A stretch of DNA of 64,000 nucleotides. It comes from Flavobacterium anhuiense (GTDB taxonomy: Bacteria > Bacteroidota > Bacteroidia > Flavobacteriales > Flavobacteriaceae). The notes under the pieces were generated by a model. That model was not told the DNA's origin, ran no database searches, and saw only the letters and a program-made list of their open reading frames with translations. Shown piece by piece: positions 55,466 to 64,000 of the stretch. Location of the stretch: NCBI RefSeq assembly GCF_900101855.1, contig NZ_FMVC01000007.1, positions 18,345 to 82,344 of the forward strand, in the 5' to 3' direction. The first letter of the stretch is position 1. Each line of letters begins with the position of its first letter. Made by a program: the position numbers and the translations under genes.

Positions 55466-58400
55466 TTAGTTAGTTAATCCCAGATTAAGTCCAAATGTAA
55501 AAGTTCGGGATTGCGGATAGAAACCATTATCAATTCCCGCCTGCAAAGGATTCCATGAACCTACCTCAGGATCCATTCCCGTATAGCTGGTAATTAAAAA
55601 AGGATTGCTGACATTCACATAAAGTCTTAGCGAACTTATATGTATTTTTTTCATCATCTCACTTGGAAAAGAATAGCCTAAAGTCATGTTTCTGCATCTT
55701 ATAAAAGAGCCATTCTCTACATATCGATCAGAAAAACGGTTGTTTCTGTTGCTGTCATTGTTTTTTAGTCCTACAATTGAAGTCTCAGGATTGGTCACAT
55801 ACACATTATTGACATCTGAAGCTGAACCGTTAGGATCAATTAAGGCTAATACAGCGTGATCTTTTAAAGACTTCAAATAGCCGTTATTGGTAAGCGGGTT
55901 GTCTCCATTGATTCTCATTCCATTCACAACCTCACTGCCTTGATTGGCGGTAAAGAAAATATTCAGATCAAAACCTTTGTACGTAAAAGTATTTCCAAGT
56001 CCAAACTGAAAATCCGGAACAGGCGAACCTAAAAATGTCTGGTCTTTTTCGGTGATTACGCCATCTCCGTTAAGATCCTTAAATTTAAGATCTCCATACC
56101 ATACTCCGCCAGAATTGGGAGTAATTGGCAGCACTGTTCCATCTGTATTGGTTGGCAGTGCATGATTTTTAAAATCGTCTGCTGTAGCAAATACACCGTC
56201 CACTTTATAACCGTAGAATGCTCCTATTGAACCGCCTACTATAGTTCTAGACACAACATCTCCTCCATAGTATCCTGGAAGGAAAGCTCCATCAGTATTT
56301 AATTTCATTACCTTATTTTTATTATGAGATAAAGTAAAATCGGTAGTCCATGTAAAATCTCCACGTTCCATGTTTTTTGAACTCAAATGAAGATCTATAC
56401 CTCTGTTGCGAACCTGTCCAATATTTACATAAGGAGCATTGATGGCTCCGGGAGAATACCCCACAATAGTTCCCGAATATAGCGGAAGAGGAATCTGCAT
56501 AAGCAATCCATCAGTCATACGGTTATAAACATCGACAGATAAATTAAGTTTCCATCCAAACAGCGCAGCATCAAGACCTATATTCCCATATTTTGTTTTT
56601 TCCCATTCAACCCCTGGATTTGCTATATTGGTAGTCATTTGCGCGTTGCCTGAAAGACCTGTAGATACCGACTCTAAAGTTGACAGATAGGCATTGTTTC
56701 TGACATTCTGATTGTTGGTAAGGCCATATCCTGTCCTTAACTTTAATTCATTGACTATTTTAGAGCCTTTTAAGAATTTCTCATTGTTTAATTTCCATGC
56801 AAATGCTCCAGAATATGTGGTTACCCAGCGGTTGTCAGGAGCAAATTTTGAAGAGCCGTCAGCACGGATATTTGCGGTAAAGAGGTATTTGTCATCATAG
56901 ATGAAATTCAAACGTCCGAAGTACGATTCCAGTGCGCTGTCTCCTTTTGTACCGCCATTGGTAGCAGTAGTGATATCTCCGCTTCCGATATTGGTTACAT
57001 TATTAGAAATGAAATTTCTTCTTCCTGCAGAAACATTTTCAAACTGTGTCAGCTGCGCTTCATGTCCTAAAAGGGCATTGATATTATATTTTTTATTAAA
57101 AACCTTTGAGTAAGTGAAAAAACTTCTAAATGTGGTAAAATAGTCTTGATTGTAAGAATAAAAAGCTTCATTGGTCAATTTTTCAGCCAGTCCAAATTTA
57201 TAGGTTGGGCTAAACCTGTCTTCTGTTTTATACAGAAAATTGCCTGAGATCTCATTACGGAAAGAAAAGTCTTTTGAAAAAGCGATATCTAAATAAAGAT
57301 TTCCAAAAAACTGATTTCTCTTCGGATTATTTTTATTGATAAGTGCCAATGCATAAGGATTCACACGTTTTGCAATCCATCCTTCGCTGCTTTCTTCCCC
57401 TGCAAAACTTCCGTCGGCATTTCTTACGGGAATGTCCGGTGTCTGGCTAAGAGCTTCCTGAATAACGTTGGATCCAGTAGAATTCACATTTTCGTCAATA
57501 TGAGTCAGCTGCAGGCTTGTTCCTATCTTAAGCCAATTTGTTGTTTTATTATCCAAGTTCAATCGCACTGATGCTCTAGTAAATTCAGACCCCAAGGCTA
57601 TTCCTTCCTGATTAAAATATGAACCTGATAGCAAATACTGTGTTTTTTCTGAACCTCCGCTTAAAGTAAGGACATGATTTGTGACAGGAGCTTTGCGAAA
57701 CAATTCTTCCTGCCAATTGGTTCCCTCCCCTAAATAATTCGGATTAGCAAACTCTGGTCTTTCGTCAAAACCCCATACCTCTGCCCTTTGATTAATAAAT
57801 GTGGCATATTCCCTTAAATTCATAGTCGGATACTGCTTGATTAGCTCTTGAAATCCCGTTGAAACCTCATAAGTAATTTTAGTAGCACCTTCCTTACCTC
57901 TTTTTGTAGTAATCACAATTACGCCATTTGTAGCTTGTGAACCATAAATTGCGGTTGCCGAAGCATCTTTCAAGACATCCACCGATTCAATGTCTGAAGG
58001 ATTTATGGTCGCCAATGGATTTGTGCCGTTCCCGCCATCAAAACTTTGGCCAATGATAACCCCGTCTATTACATACAAAGGTGAGCTGCTACCAAACGAA
58101 GACATGCCTCGTATCTGTATGTTTACACCTCCTCCAGGCTGTCCTGAGGTCTGCTGCACAACTACACCGGCAACTTTTCCCTGGAGCGCCTGGTCAAAAG
58201 TAACAGGCTGTGTCCTGCGGAGTTCGTCTCCACTGACAGAGGATATGGCTCCTGTAAGATCTTTCCGCTTGGCTTTTCCGTATCCGATTACCACTACTTC
58301 GTTTAGCGCTTTTAAATCCTCTTTCAATTTGATTGTGAGCTGCTCATCGGTAATTTTCACCTCCTCCTTGACAAAACCCAGATAGCTAAATACAACAGTT

Positions 58401-58654
58401 TCACCTATTCTTGCTGTAATGGCAAAACCTCCATCGGCATCTGTTGCTGTTTTCTGATTTGTTCCTTTAAGCTGGACATTCACCCCAAAAAGAGGTTGCC
58501 CATCTGTTTCTGATGTGACAGTTCCCTTAATTTTTTTCTGGTCAGAATTTTGGGCTGATGCCAATCCGGCATACAATAGCATCGCTATTATGATGCCTGC
58601 ATTAAAAAGACTGCAGTTGCGCTTTTTAATGCATCGCATTTTTTTTTCATTCAT
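55466..58654 (-). CDS. SusC/RagA TonB-dependent transporter
   Basis: 1062 aa. Signal peptide ending ASAQ, a carboxypeptidase-D-like regulatory domain (about 40-115, KGTVTSETDGQPLFGVNVQL), TonB-type region, plug (GYGKAKRKDLTGAISSVSG, LYVIDGVIIGQ) and a 22-strand barrel with a Phe-rich end (QSRTFTFGLNLGLTN). No FecR-type anti-sigma interaction extension is present, consistent with HTCS control. It imports xyloglucan oligosaccharides with SusD. It is the first gene of the minus-strand PUL block, with a candidate operator about 100 bp upstream. Confidence 0.97.
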   Translation of the reverse strand: MNEKKMRCIKKRNCSLFNAGIIIAMLLYAGLASAQNSDQKKIKGTVTSETDGQPLFGVNVQLKGTNQKTATDADGGFAITARIGETVVFSYLGFVKEEVKITDEQLTIKLKEDLKALNEVVVIGYGKAKRKDLTGAISSVSGDELRRTQPVTFDQALQGKVAGVVVQQTSGQPGGGVNIQIRGMSSFGSSSPLYVIDGVIIGQSFDGGNGTNPLATINPSDIESVDVLKDASATAIYGSQATNGVIVITTKRGKEGATKITYEVSTGFQELIKQYPTMNLREYATFINQRAEVWGFDERPEFANPNYLGEGTNWQEELFRKAPVTNHVLTLSGGSEKTQYLLSGSYFNQEGIALGSEFTRASVRLNLDNKTTNWLKIGTSLQLTHIDENVNSTGSNVIQEALSQTPDIPVRNADGSFAGEESSEGWIAKRVNPYALALINKNNPKRNQFFGNLYLDIAFSKDFSFRNEISGNFLYKTEDRFSPTYKFGLAEKLTNEAFYSYNQDYFTTFRSFFTYSKVFNKKYNINALLGHEAQLTQFENVSAGRRNFISNNVTNIGSGDITTATNGGTKGDSALESYFGRLNFIYDDKYLFTANIRADGSSKFAPDNRWVTTYSGAFAWKLNNEKFLKGSKIVNELKLRTGYGLTNNQNVRNNAYLSTLESVSTGLSGNAQMTTNIANPGVEWEKTKYGNIGLDAALFGWKLNLSVDVYNRMTDGLLMQIPLPLYSGTIVGYSPGAINAPYVNIGQVRNRGIDLHLSSKNMERGDFTWTTDFTLSHNKNKVMKLNTDGAFLPGYYGGDVVSRTIVGGSIGAFYGYKVDGVFATADDFKNHALPTNTDGTVLPITPNSGGVWYGDLKFKDLNGDGVITEKDQTFLGSPVPDFQFGLGNTFTYKGFDLNIFFTANQGSEVVNGMRINGDNPLTNNGYLKSLKDHAVLALIDPNGSASDVNNVYVTNPETSIVGLKNNDSNRNNRFSDRYVENGSFIRCRNMTLGYSFPSEMMKKIHISSLRLYVNVSNPFLITSYTGMDPEVGSWNPLQAGIDNGFYPQSRTFTFGLNLGLTN

Positions 58655-58753
58655 AATTTGGTTGGTTAGGTATTAGTTAATAAGCTGGTTTGCCTCTTTA
58701 GAAAAATCCTTAGAGACAGGGAACAAATTAACAATAAAGACTAGCCAAACTAT

Positions 58754-58788
58754 GGTTCTATTTGTATCAGAAAAAGGGTCTAATTGTA
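58754..58788 (-). promoter_or_regulatory. 22-bp-spaced direct repeat upstream of susC, candidate HTCS operator
   Basis: GGTTCTATTTGTA (58754-58766) and GGGTCTAATTGTA (58776-58788) match at 11 of 13 positions and start exactly 22 bp apart, 100 bp before the susC ATG. On the minus strand they read TACAAATAGAACC/TACAATTAGACCC. Same-direction half-sites two helical turns apart suit an AraC-type dimer. A weak -7-like TTAATTTG lies between the repeat and the gene. The rest of the 58655-59032 spacer shows no gene. Confidence 0.5.
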
Positions 58789-59032
58789 ATCATTGCAGAA
58801 CTTATGATAAAAAAAAGCTGCTATTTATTTTATTAAAATATTTTATATCTTAATTTTTTATGATATTATCAATACAGAATACTAAATCAATGATACCCGA
58901 GGAAAGCAGCTCATGCAAAAGAATTCGTAATATGCCCGTTATAAGACATAAGACTGGGTTTAACAGATAAAACGTCAGCAATTCCAAAAACGCAATCTTT
59001 AAAAAACTAAACTGCCATTTCAATAATTTTTT

Positions 59033-59059
59033 TATCTTTGTTGCTAAGATATTTAGCAA
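59033..59059 (+). promoter_or_regulatory. -7 box and palindromic operator of the MarR gene
   Basis: TATCTTTG (59033-59040) matches the Bacteroidota -7 consensus TAnnTTTG. The perfect inverted repeat TTGCTAA-GATAT-TTAGCAA (59041-59059) follows immediately and ends at the first ATG. A palindrome covering the transcription start fits autorepression by the MarR protein encoded next. Confidence 0.6.
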
Positions 59060-59074
59060 ATGAGAGAAATTAAC

Positions 59075-59527
59075 ATGTCGGATTTATTGTTAAGGTTTCA
59101 GGCTGCGAGCAGAAAATATTCTGATGCATCTGCATTCATGCATGCTGCGATCGCACAAAAAGCGGGGCTTTCGGGAACCGACCACAAATACTTAGGGCTT
59201 ATTCTTCCTTACGAATCTATAACCGCGGGAGAAATTTCAAAACTTACGGGTTTAAGCACAGGTGCCGTAACGGGATTAATAGACCGATTGGAAAAAATGA
59301 AGCTTGTGGAAAGGCATTTCACCAAAGAAGACCGAAGAAAAGTCATCATTGTTCCAAATGTCGAAAACAGCATGAAACTTCTCAAGCCGTTTTTTGATGA
59401 ACTCCAGCAGAAAACTATGGCATTGCTTGCCACTTTTTCAGAAGAGCAGATCAAAACTATAGAAAGCTATTTTATTAAAGCGGCAGCCATAATGGAAGAA
59501 ACAAAAGATAATTTAAACAAAAAATAA
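59075..59527 (+). CDS. MarR-family transcriptional regulator
   Basis: 150 aa from the ATG at 59075 (MSDLLLRFQAAS). An ATG at 59060 is in frame but abuts the palindrome and would leave almost no leader. Winged helix-turn-helix: ITAGEISKLTGLSTGAVTGL as recognition region, IDRLEKMKLVERHFTKEDRR as wing. C-terminal dimerisation helices follow. Such repressors sense small molecules. The gene is followed 1 bp later by a membrane protein, so it probably controls that pair rather than the PUL. Confidence 0.9.
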   Translation: MSDLLLRFQAASRKYSDASAFMHAAIAQKAGLSGTDHKYLGLILPYESITAGEISKLTGLSTGAVTGLIDRLEKMKLVERHFTKEDRRKVIIVPNVENSMKLLKPFFDELQQKTMALLATFSEEQIKTIESYFIKAAAIMEETKDNLNKK

Positions 59528-59528
59528 C

Positions 59529-60032
59529 ATGGAAGGTCTTACTGCAAATTACCTGACTAGAGCTGAAATATGGCTCTGCATTACCACGCTTATCTACTTT
59601 TTAATGAATGGCGCACAGATTTTCGAAACTCTGGTTTTTGTGCCTAAATGGACCGAATCGGCGCCTGAAAATTTTAAGCTTCTGCTTGATGGAAAAGGCT
59701 CAAGCCTGAAAGTTTTCTGGATTATATTTCATTCTCTGCATGAAATCGCCTTTATCCTTGCCATTATTTTCTGCTGGAAAATTGACCCTGTCAGAAACTG
59801 GCTTTTAGTTTTATTTGCTGCACATTTTGCAGTTAGAGCATGGACGCTCTCCTATTTTGCGCCAAACATCATTGATTTTCAAAAAATAGCAGAAAACCCT
59901 TCACTTGCAAAAGATCTTGCAGAGCGAACTTCCCTTTGGCAGACGCTCAATTATATCAGGGTCATTATATTTCTTGTCATTTCCTGCGCATTAATTCCCT
60001 TGTGCATTAAATTATTCAGTCTAAGAGCATAA
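59529..60032 (+). CDS. Four-helix membrane protein, hypothetical
   Basis: 167 aa with four likely transmembrane helices (about 12-32, 62-84, 90-108, 140-162). Conserved-looking polar residues lie in the loops (NGAQIFETLVFVPKW, FHSLHEIAF). It resembles DUF1772-like small membrane proteins, but I cannot assign it firmly. The start lies 1 bp after the MarR stop, so the genes are co-transcribed, and a strong terminator follows the stop. Confidence 0.8.
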   Translation: MEGLTANYLTRAEIWLCITTLIYFLMNGAQIFETLVFVPKWTESAPENFKLLLDGKGSSLKVFWIIFHSLHEIAFILAIIFCWKIDPVRNWLLVLFAAHFAVRAWTLSYFAPNIIDFQKIAENPSLAKDLAERTSLWQTLNYIRVIIFLVISCALIPLCIKLFSLRA

Positions 60033-60033
60033 C

Positions 60034-60070
60034 AAAAGGCAGTGTAGATTTACACTGCCTTTTGTTTTAT
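60034..60070 (+). terminator. Terminator of the MarR operon
   Basis: A 13-bp perfect stem AAAAGGCAGTGTA/TACACTGCCTTTT with a 5-nt loop, followed by GTTTTATG. It begins directly after the stop codon. Confidence 0.92.
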
Positions 60071-60376
60071 GACTATTTCGGTTCCTTTTTTATCACTGCA
60101 CTGGTATTTTATAAAAAGCGCAGTTTAGAAAACACTCATGCTTCTAATGCCGCTTATTTTTTGTTTTTGCTTATCGCAAAGGCTGAAAATACATCATTTG
60201 TCGCACATAATGCTTCAAATTTATTATTGAGAATTCTTCGCTAAAAGTACATTTACAGCCTTTAATTTTCTGTCCATGCCATCTAAAATGATTTTTTGGC
60301 ATTGAATATAAACTGCACAGAAAAACAGCATTAGAAAGAAACCTTATTTAATCTCAATAATAAAATTAAAACCACA
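60071..60376. other. Intergenic region upstream of GH3
   Basis: A+T-rich, about 300 bp, with no gene. The short plus frame 60062-60244 is not convincing. It presumably carries the promoter of the GH3 gene, since the MarR operon is terminated; no clear TAnnTTTG box was found. Confidence 0.35.
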
Positions 60377-62659
60377 ATGATGAAAAAGCAAATTAAACGA
60401 TATGCATTTTTACTGCTGATTGTTTATGGAACCAATTACGGACAGACAAAAAAATATCTTGACCCAACCAAACCGATAGAAGAGAGAATTTCCCTTTTGA
60501 TGAAAGAAATGACATTGGAAGAAAAGGTTGGCCAAATGAATCAGTATAACGGTTCATGGGATGTTACTGGACCTAAACCAGAATCCGGCTCTAATGAAGA
60601 AAAATATAATAACTTAAAAAAAGGATGGGTAGGCTCTATGCTAACCGTTCGAGGCGTAAAAGAAGTAAGAGCCGTGCAAAAAATTGCTGTTGAAGAAACC
60701 CGTCTTGGAATACCGCTTCTTTTTGGTTTTGATGTCATACACGGCTACAAAACCTTAAGCCCTATTCCGTTGGCGGAAGCTGCCAGCTGGGATTTGGAAG
60801 CCATTAAAAATTCGGCTAGCGTAGCCGCTTTGGAAGCTTCTGCATCTGGATTAAATTGGACTTTTGCACCTAATGTAGATATCTCAAATGATGCTAGATG
60901 GGGAAGAGTTATGGAAGGCGCCGGTGAAGATCCTTATTTGGGAAGTAAAATTGCCAAAGCAAGAGTTAAAGGTTTTCAAGGCGAGCGTTTTGACCATACT
61001 AAAATCATTGCCTGTGCAAAACATTTTGCCGGTTATGGTTTTGTAGAAGCAGGCCGAGATTACAACAGCGTAGATATGAGCAATTCTAAATTGTACAATA
61101 CGGTGCTGCCTCCTTTTAAAGCGGCAAGCGATGCAGGAATCCGCACTTTTATGAATTCATTTAATACCTTAAACGGAATTCCCGCGACTGGAAATGTTTT
61201 TTTACAGAGAGATATTCTAAAAGGCGAATGGGGATTTAAAGGATTCGTGGTTTCTGATTGGGCTTCAATAGCCGAAATGATTACTCACGGCTACGCAGCA
61301 GATGGTGCGGATGCGGCTAAAAAAGCGGCTCTCGCAGGTTCTGATATGGATATGGAATCGAATATATATGTTACAGAACTGGCTAAACTGGTAAAAAAGG
61401 GATCGGTAAAAGAAAGCGTGATTGATGATGCCGTGCGCAGAATCCTTCGCGTGAAATTTGAACTAGGTCTTTTTGACGACCCATATAAATATTGTGATGA
61501 AGCTCGCGAAAAATCAAATATAGGCAGCAAGGCAAACAACGACGATGTTCTGGATATGGCCAAAAAATCGATTGTGCTATTAAAAAACGATAAAAATATT
61601 CTGCCTTTAAAAAAGTCAGGCGCTAAAATTGCTTTAATCGGCGCTTTGGCCAATGATAAAAATAGTCCTCTGGGCAGCTGGAGAATTGCCGCAGATGATA
61701 ATACTGCGGTATCGGTTCTGGAAGGAATGCAGCAATATAAAAACAGCGCATTAGTTTATGAAAAAGGGACTGATGTTGCTACCAACAAACAATCCTTTTT
61801 AGACGAAGTAAAAGTCAATACCACTGACTTTTCTGGATTTGAAGCGGCAAAAAAAGCGGCGAAAGAGGCCGAAATTGTGGTAATGGTACTAGGCGAAATA
61901 GGTTTTCAAAGCGGTGAAGCGCGCAGCAGAACAGAATTAGGGCTGCCAGGCAATCAGCAGCAACTATTGGAGGAAATTTATAAAGTAAACCCAAATATTG
62001 TTTTAGTCTTAAACAACGGACGTCCTTTGTCTATACCTTGGGCGGCAGAACATATTCCTGCTATTGTTGAAGCTTGGCAACTAGGAACACAATCTGGAAA
62101 TGCGATTGCGCAGGTTTTGTACGGAGACTATAATCCGAGTGGCAAGCTGCCAATGTCTTTTCCAAGAAAAGTAGGCCAATGCCCTATCTATTACAATCTG
62201 TACAATACGGGAAGACCTACAGACAAAGACAATAATGTTTTCTGGTCGCACTATTCTGATGTCGAAAAAACTCCTTTATACCCATTCGGTTACGGATTAA
62301 GCTATACTTCTTTTGACTATAAAAACCTGAAGATTTCAAAAGCTTCTTTCCAAAAAGGAGAAAAAATAGAAGTTTCTGTTGATGTGACCAATACAGGTAA
62401 TTTTGATGGGAAAGAAATCGTCCAGCTTTATATAAATGATCCTGTTGCCAGCATTGCAAGACCTGTAAAAGAATTAAAAGGTTTTGAGCTTGTCGAATTA
62501 AAAAAGGGAGAAACCAAAACAGTTCAATTCACATTGACAAATAATGAACTTGGATTCTACGACAACAACGGTAAATTTTTAGTTGAATCTGGCCAATTTA
62601 ATATTATGGTGGGCTGGAATTCTAATAATGGCCTTAACAGTAAATTTGAGCTAAAATAA
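60377..62659 (+). CDS. GH3 beta-glucosidase (BglX-like)
   Basis: 760 aa (Met2 is an alternative start), signal peptide (NYGQ). The BglX-like N-terminus (MTLEEKVGQMNQYNGSWDV) is followed by IPLLFGFDVIHGYKT. The nucleophile is D294 in FVVSDWASIAEM, with an alpha/beta sandwich and C-terminal fibronectin-III-like domain after it. It differs from the GH3 at 32650, which belongs to a beta-xylosidase/glucosidase type. It probably finishes cello-oligosaccharides in the periplasm. It stands alone on the plus strand with a terminator behind it, next to a second HTCS, so it is an outlying part of the PUL. Confidence 0.92.
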   Translation: MMKKQIKRYAFLLLIVYGTNYGQTKKYLDPTKPIEERISLLMKEMTLEEKVGQMNQYNGSWDVTGPKPESGSNEEKYNNLKKGWVGSMLTVRGVKEVRAVQKIAVEETRLGIPLLFGFDVIHGYKTLSPIPLAEAASWDLEAIKNSASVAALEASASGLNWTFAPNVDISNDARWGRVMEGAGEDPYLGSKIAKARVKGFQGERFDHTKIIACAKHFAGYGFVEAGRDYNSVDMSNSKLYNTVLPPFKAASDAGIRTFMNSFNTLNGIPATGNVFLQRDILKGEWGFKGFVVSDWASIAEMITHGYAADGADAAKKAALAGSDMDMESNIYVTELAKLVKKGSVKESVIDDAVRRILRVKFELGLFDDPYKYCDEAREKSNIGSKANNDDVLDMAKKSIVLLKNDKNILPLKKSGAKIALIGALANDKNSPLGSWRIAADDNTAVSVLEGMQQYKNSALVYEKGTDVATNKQSFLDEVKVNTTDFSGFEAAKKAAKEAEIVVMVLGEIGFQSGEARSRTELGLPGNQQQLLEEIYKVNPNIVLVLNNGRPLSIPWAAEHIPAIVEAWQLGTQSGNAIAQVLYGDYNPSGKLPMSFPRKVGQCPIYYNLYNTGRPTDKDNNVFWSHYSDVEKTPLYPFGYGLSYTSFDYKNLKISKASFQKGEKIEVSVDVTNTGNFDGKEIVQLYINDPVASIARPVKELKGFELVELKKGETKTVQFTLTNNELGFYDNNGKFLVESGQFNIMVGWNSNNGLNSKFELK

Positions 62660-62728
62660 AATCACAAAAATAAAGCCCAAAAGGATTATTCTGTCTTAAC
62701 AAGAATCGAATATCTTTTATTTTTTTAT

Positions 62729-62781
62729 ATCCTGAGTACGATAATTCCTTAATAAGGTTCATAATCGTACTCAGGATTTTG
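62729..62781 (+). terminator. Hairpin after GH3
   Basis: A 14-bp perfect stem ATCCTGAGTACGAT (62729-62742)/ATCGTACTCAGGAT (62764-62777) with a 21-nt loop and TTTT after it, 70 bp past the GH3 stop. Confidence 0.8.
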
Positions 62782-62900
62782 GCAATAAGACAGATTTGAA
62801 TAAAAAAAAATAAGTGTTCAAATTAGTTTTATTAATATTGTTACCCATATCCTGAAAAATCCACTTAAATAAACCGGATAATGCATACTGTTACATCTAA

Positions 62901-64000
62901 ATGAAAAAGACAACTTATATCCTTTTATTCTTTTTAAGCATTGCAAACCCGCTGTTTTCGCAAGGCAAATTTGACAGCTACCAGTTTAGGAGCATACAAG
63001 AAACTGCATCAAAACGAGCTGTTTCTTCTATCATTCAGGATAAAAATGATTTTATATGGATTGGTACAAGTGGTGCTGGTCTGTATAGATACGATGGCGT
63101 AAATTATTTCGGATATAAATACGATAACAAACCCGGCTCGGTAAACAGCAACTTTATTTATTCGACGTTTATCGATTCCAAAAATAATCTTTGGGTGGGC
63201 ACCGATCAGGGTTTATGCTTATATAACAGAGATTTGGACAACTTTACCCGAATCAATATTGAAGATGCCATAACACAGGGATACACGCAGCCTATTACGA
63301 TAAAAACAATTATTGAAGACAATAATGGCAATCTATACTTAGGCGCTTACGGTTTTGGATTATTCAAACTTAACATAAAAACTCTAAAAGCTTCTCTGGT
63401 GCATTCAAAAGTGCTGGACAAGCCCAATTTTCTGATAAAATCTTCGGTTAAAAACAAACAGGGAATTATTTATTTAGGAACCAGTTACGGACTTTTAGAA
63501 ATTGACACCAATGGAAAAGCCAAACAGGTTTATAAAGACAAATTTAAACGAGAACCTCTAACTAACGACATTGAAAGTCTTGTTATAGATAAATTTGGAT
63601 ACCTATGGATGGGCACAACCGAAAACGGACTCATAAAAATCAAGCCTGAAACAGATAATTATCAGTTTGAAAACTATGCCATTACCAAAAATAAGATCCT
63701 ATCAATCGTACAAAGCAGTTTGGGTTACATTGTCTGCGGCACTGAAAATGACGGATTACTGGTTGTGAACTATAAGGGAGAAGTGCTGAAAAAATACCTG
63801 CACAGCAAGTACAATAGTGCCAGCTTAAAATCCAATTCGGTTTGGTCCTTGTACGAGGACAGAGAAAAAAGATTGTGGCTAGGATATTTCAATAAGGGAC
63901 TTGGCGTTTTTGACAAGCCAAATAATAAATTCAATTCTCTTGAATCGCTTGCTAACAATGAAAATTCCCTACAGACAAGTTATGTCACTTCGGTTGCAAA
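62901..64000 (+). CDS. Second hybrid two-component sensor, N-terminal part (cut by window edge)
   Basis: Open to the end of the window from the ATG at 62901, following an A+T-rich leader. Signal peptide MKKTTYILLFFLSIANPLFS, then periplasmic two-component-regulator propeller repeats with the recurring W(I/V/M)GT motif (DFIWIGTSGAGLYRYDG, NNLWVGTDQGLCLYN, GYLWMGTTENGLIKI). The kinase, receiver and AraC parts would lie beyond the edge, so HTCS is inferred from the sensor only. It is similar in type to the HTCS at 24194 but clearly a different sequence. Confidence 0.88.
   Translation, partial: MKKTTYILLFFLSIANPLFSQGKFDSYQFRSIQETASKRAVSSIIQDKNDFIWIGTSGAGLYRYDGVNYFGYKYDNKPGSVNSNFIYSTFIDSKNNLWVGTDQGLCLYNRDLDNFTRINIEDAITQGYTQPITIKTIIEDNNGNLYLGAYGFGLFKLNIKTLKASLVHSKVLDKPNFLIKSSVKNKQGIIYLGTSYGLLEIDTNGKAKQVYKDKFKREPLTNDIESLVIDKFGYLWMGTTENGLIKIKPETDNYQFENYAITKNKILSIVQSSLGYIVCGTENDGLLVVNYKGEVLKKYLHSKYNSASLKSNSVWSLYEDREKRLWLGYFNKGLGVFDKPNNKFNSLESLANNENSLQTSYVTSVA

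Overview
The window looks like chromosome of a Flavobacterium-type bacterium (Bacteroidota). The evidence is A+T-rich DNA, SusC/SusD pairs, hybrid two-component regulators, type IX secretion (T9SS) C-terminal signals, lipoprotein signals and one promoter with a Bacteroidota-style TAnnTTTG -7 box. About 46 kb (12.0-58.7 kb), plus probably 60.4-64.0 kb, is one very large polysaccharide utilisation locus (PUL). Its enzyme set fits xyloglucan almost completely.

Layout. 1-5.2 kb: a secreted RCC1/DUF11 repeat protein (cut by the window edge), a small secreted protein, and a divergent TPR/AraC-type membrane regulator. 5.2-5.9 kb: gene-poor, with a long tetranucleotide repeat and a tRNA-3'-end-like scrap. 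5.9-11.9 kb: a visibly GC-richer mobilisable island carrying a VirD4/TraG-type coupling protein, relaxase, MobC-like protein, candidate oriT, RadC/JAB protein, a candidate small RNA and two small hypotheticals. The island abuts a truncated, frameshifted L-fucose/L-rhamnose mutarotase remnant, so it seems to have cut into the end of the PUL.

PUL. The minus-strand block 58.7->28.3 kb runs SusC, SusD, SGBP-B-like glycan binder, BACON-GH5 and GH74 endo-xyloglucanases, GH29 alpha-L-fucosidase, two GH2 beta-galactosidase-type enzymes, GH97, an alpha/beta-hydrolase esterase, GH97, GH3, GH43, a third GH2 with a uronidase-like NxK motif, and a CE1-like esterase. It converges on the plus-strand block 17.0->28.2 kb: PA14-GH31 alpha-xylosidase, GH42 beta-galactosidase, CE20-like acetylesterase, and a hybrid two-component sensor (HTCS). 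Divergent from that is a minus-strand GH97 plus GH31 pair. On the far side lie a MarR regulator with a membrane protein, a GH3 beta-glucosidase and the start of a second HTCS.

Inferred workflow: surface GH5 and secreted GH74 cut the xyloglucan backbone. SGBP, SusD and SusC bind and import the oligosaccharides. In the periplasm, esterases remove acetyl/acyl groups, GH29 removes fucose, GH2/GH42 remove galactose, GH43 removes arabinose, GH31 removes xylose, and GH3 hydrolyses the glucan. HTCS proteins sense the oligosaccharides. The less expected parts are three GH97 enzymes with the retaining-type (alpha-galactosidase-like) aspartate and the uronidase-like GH2. These suggest a substrate range wider than standard galacto/fuco-xyloglucan. 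Candidate operators with 22-bp-spaced direct repeats occur upstream of susC and between the divergent GH97/GH31 genes.
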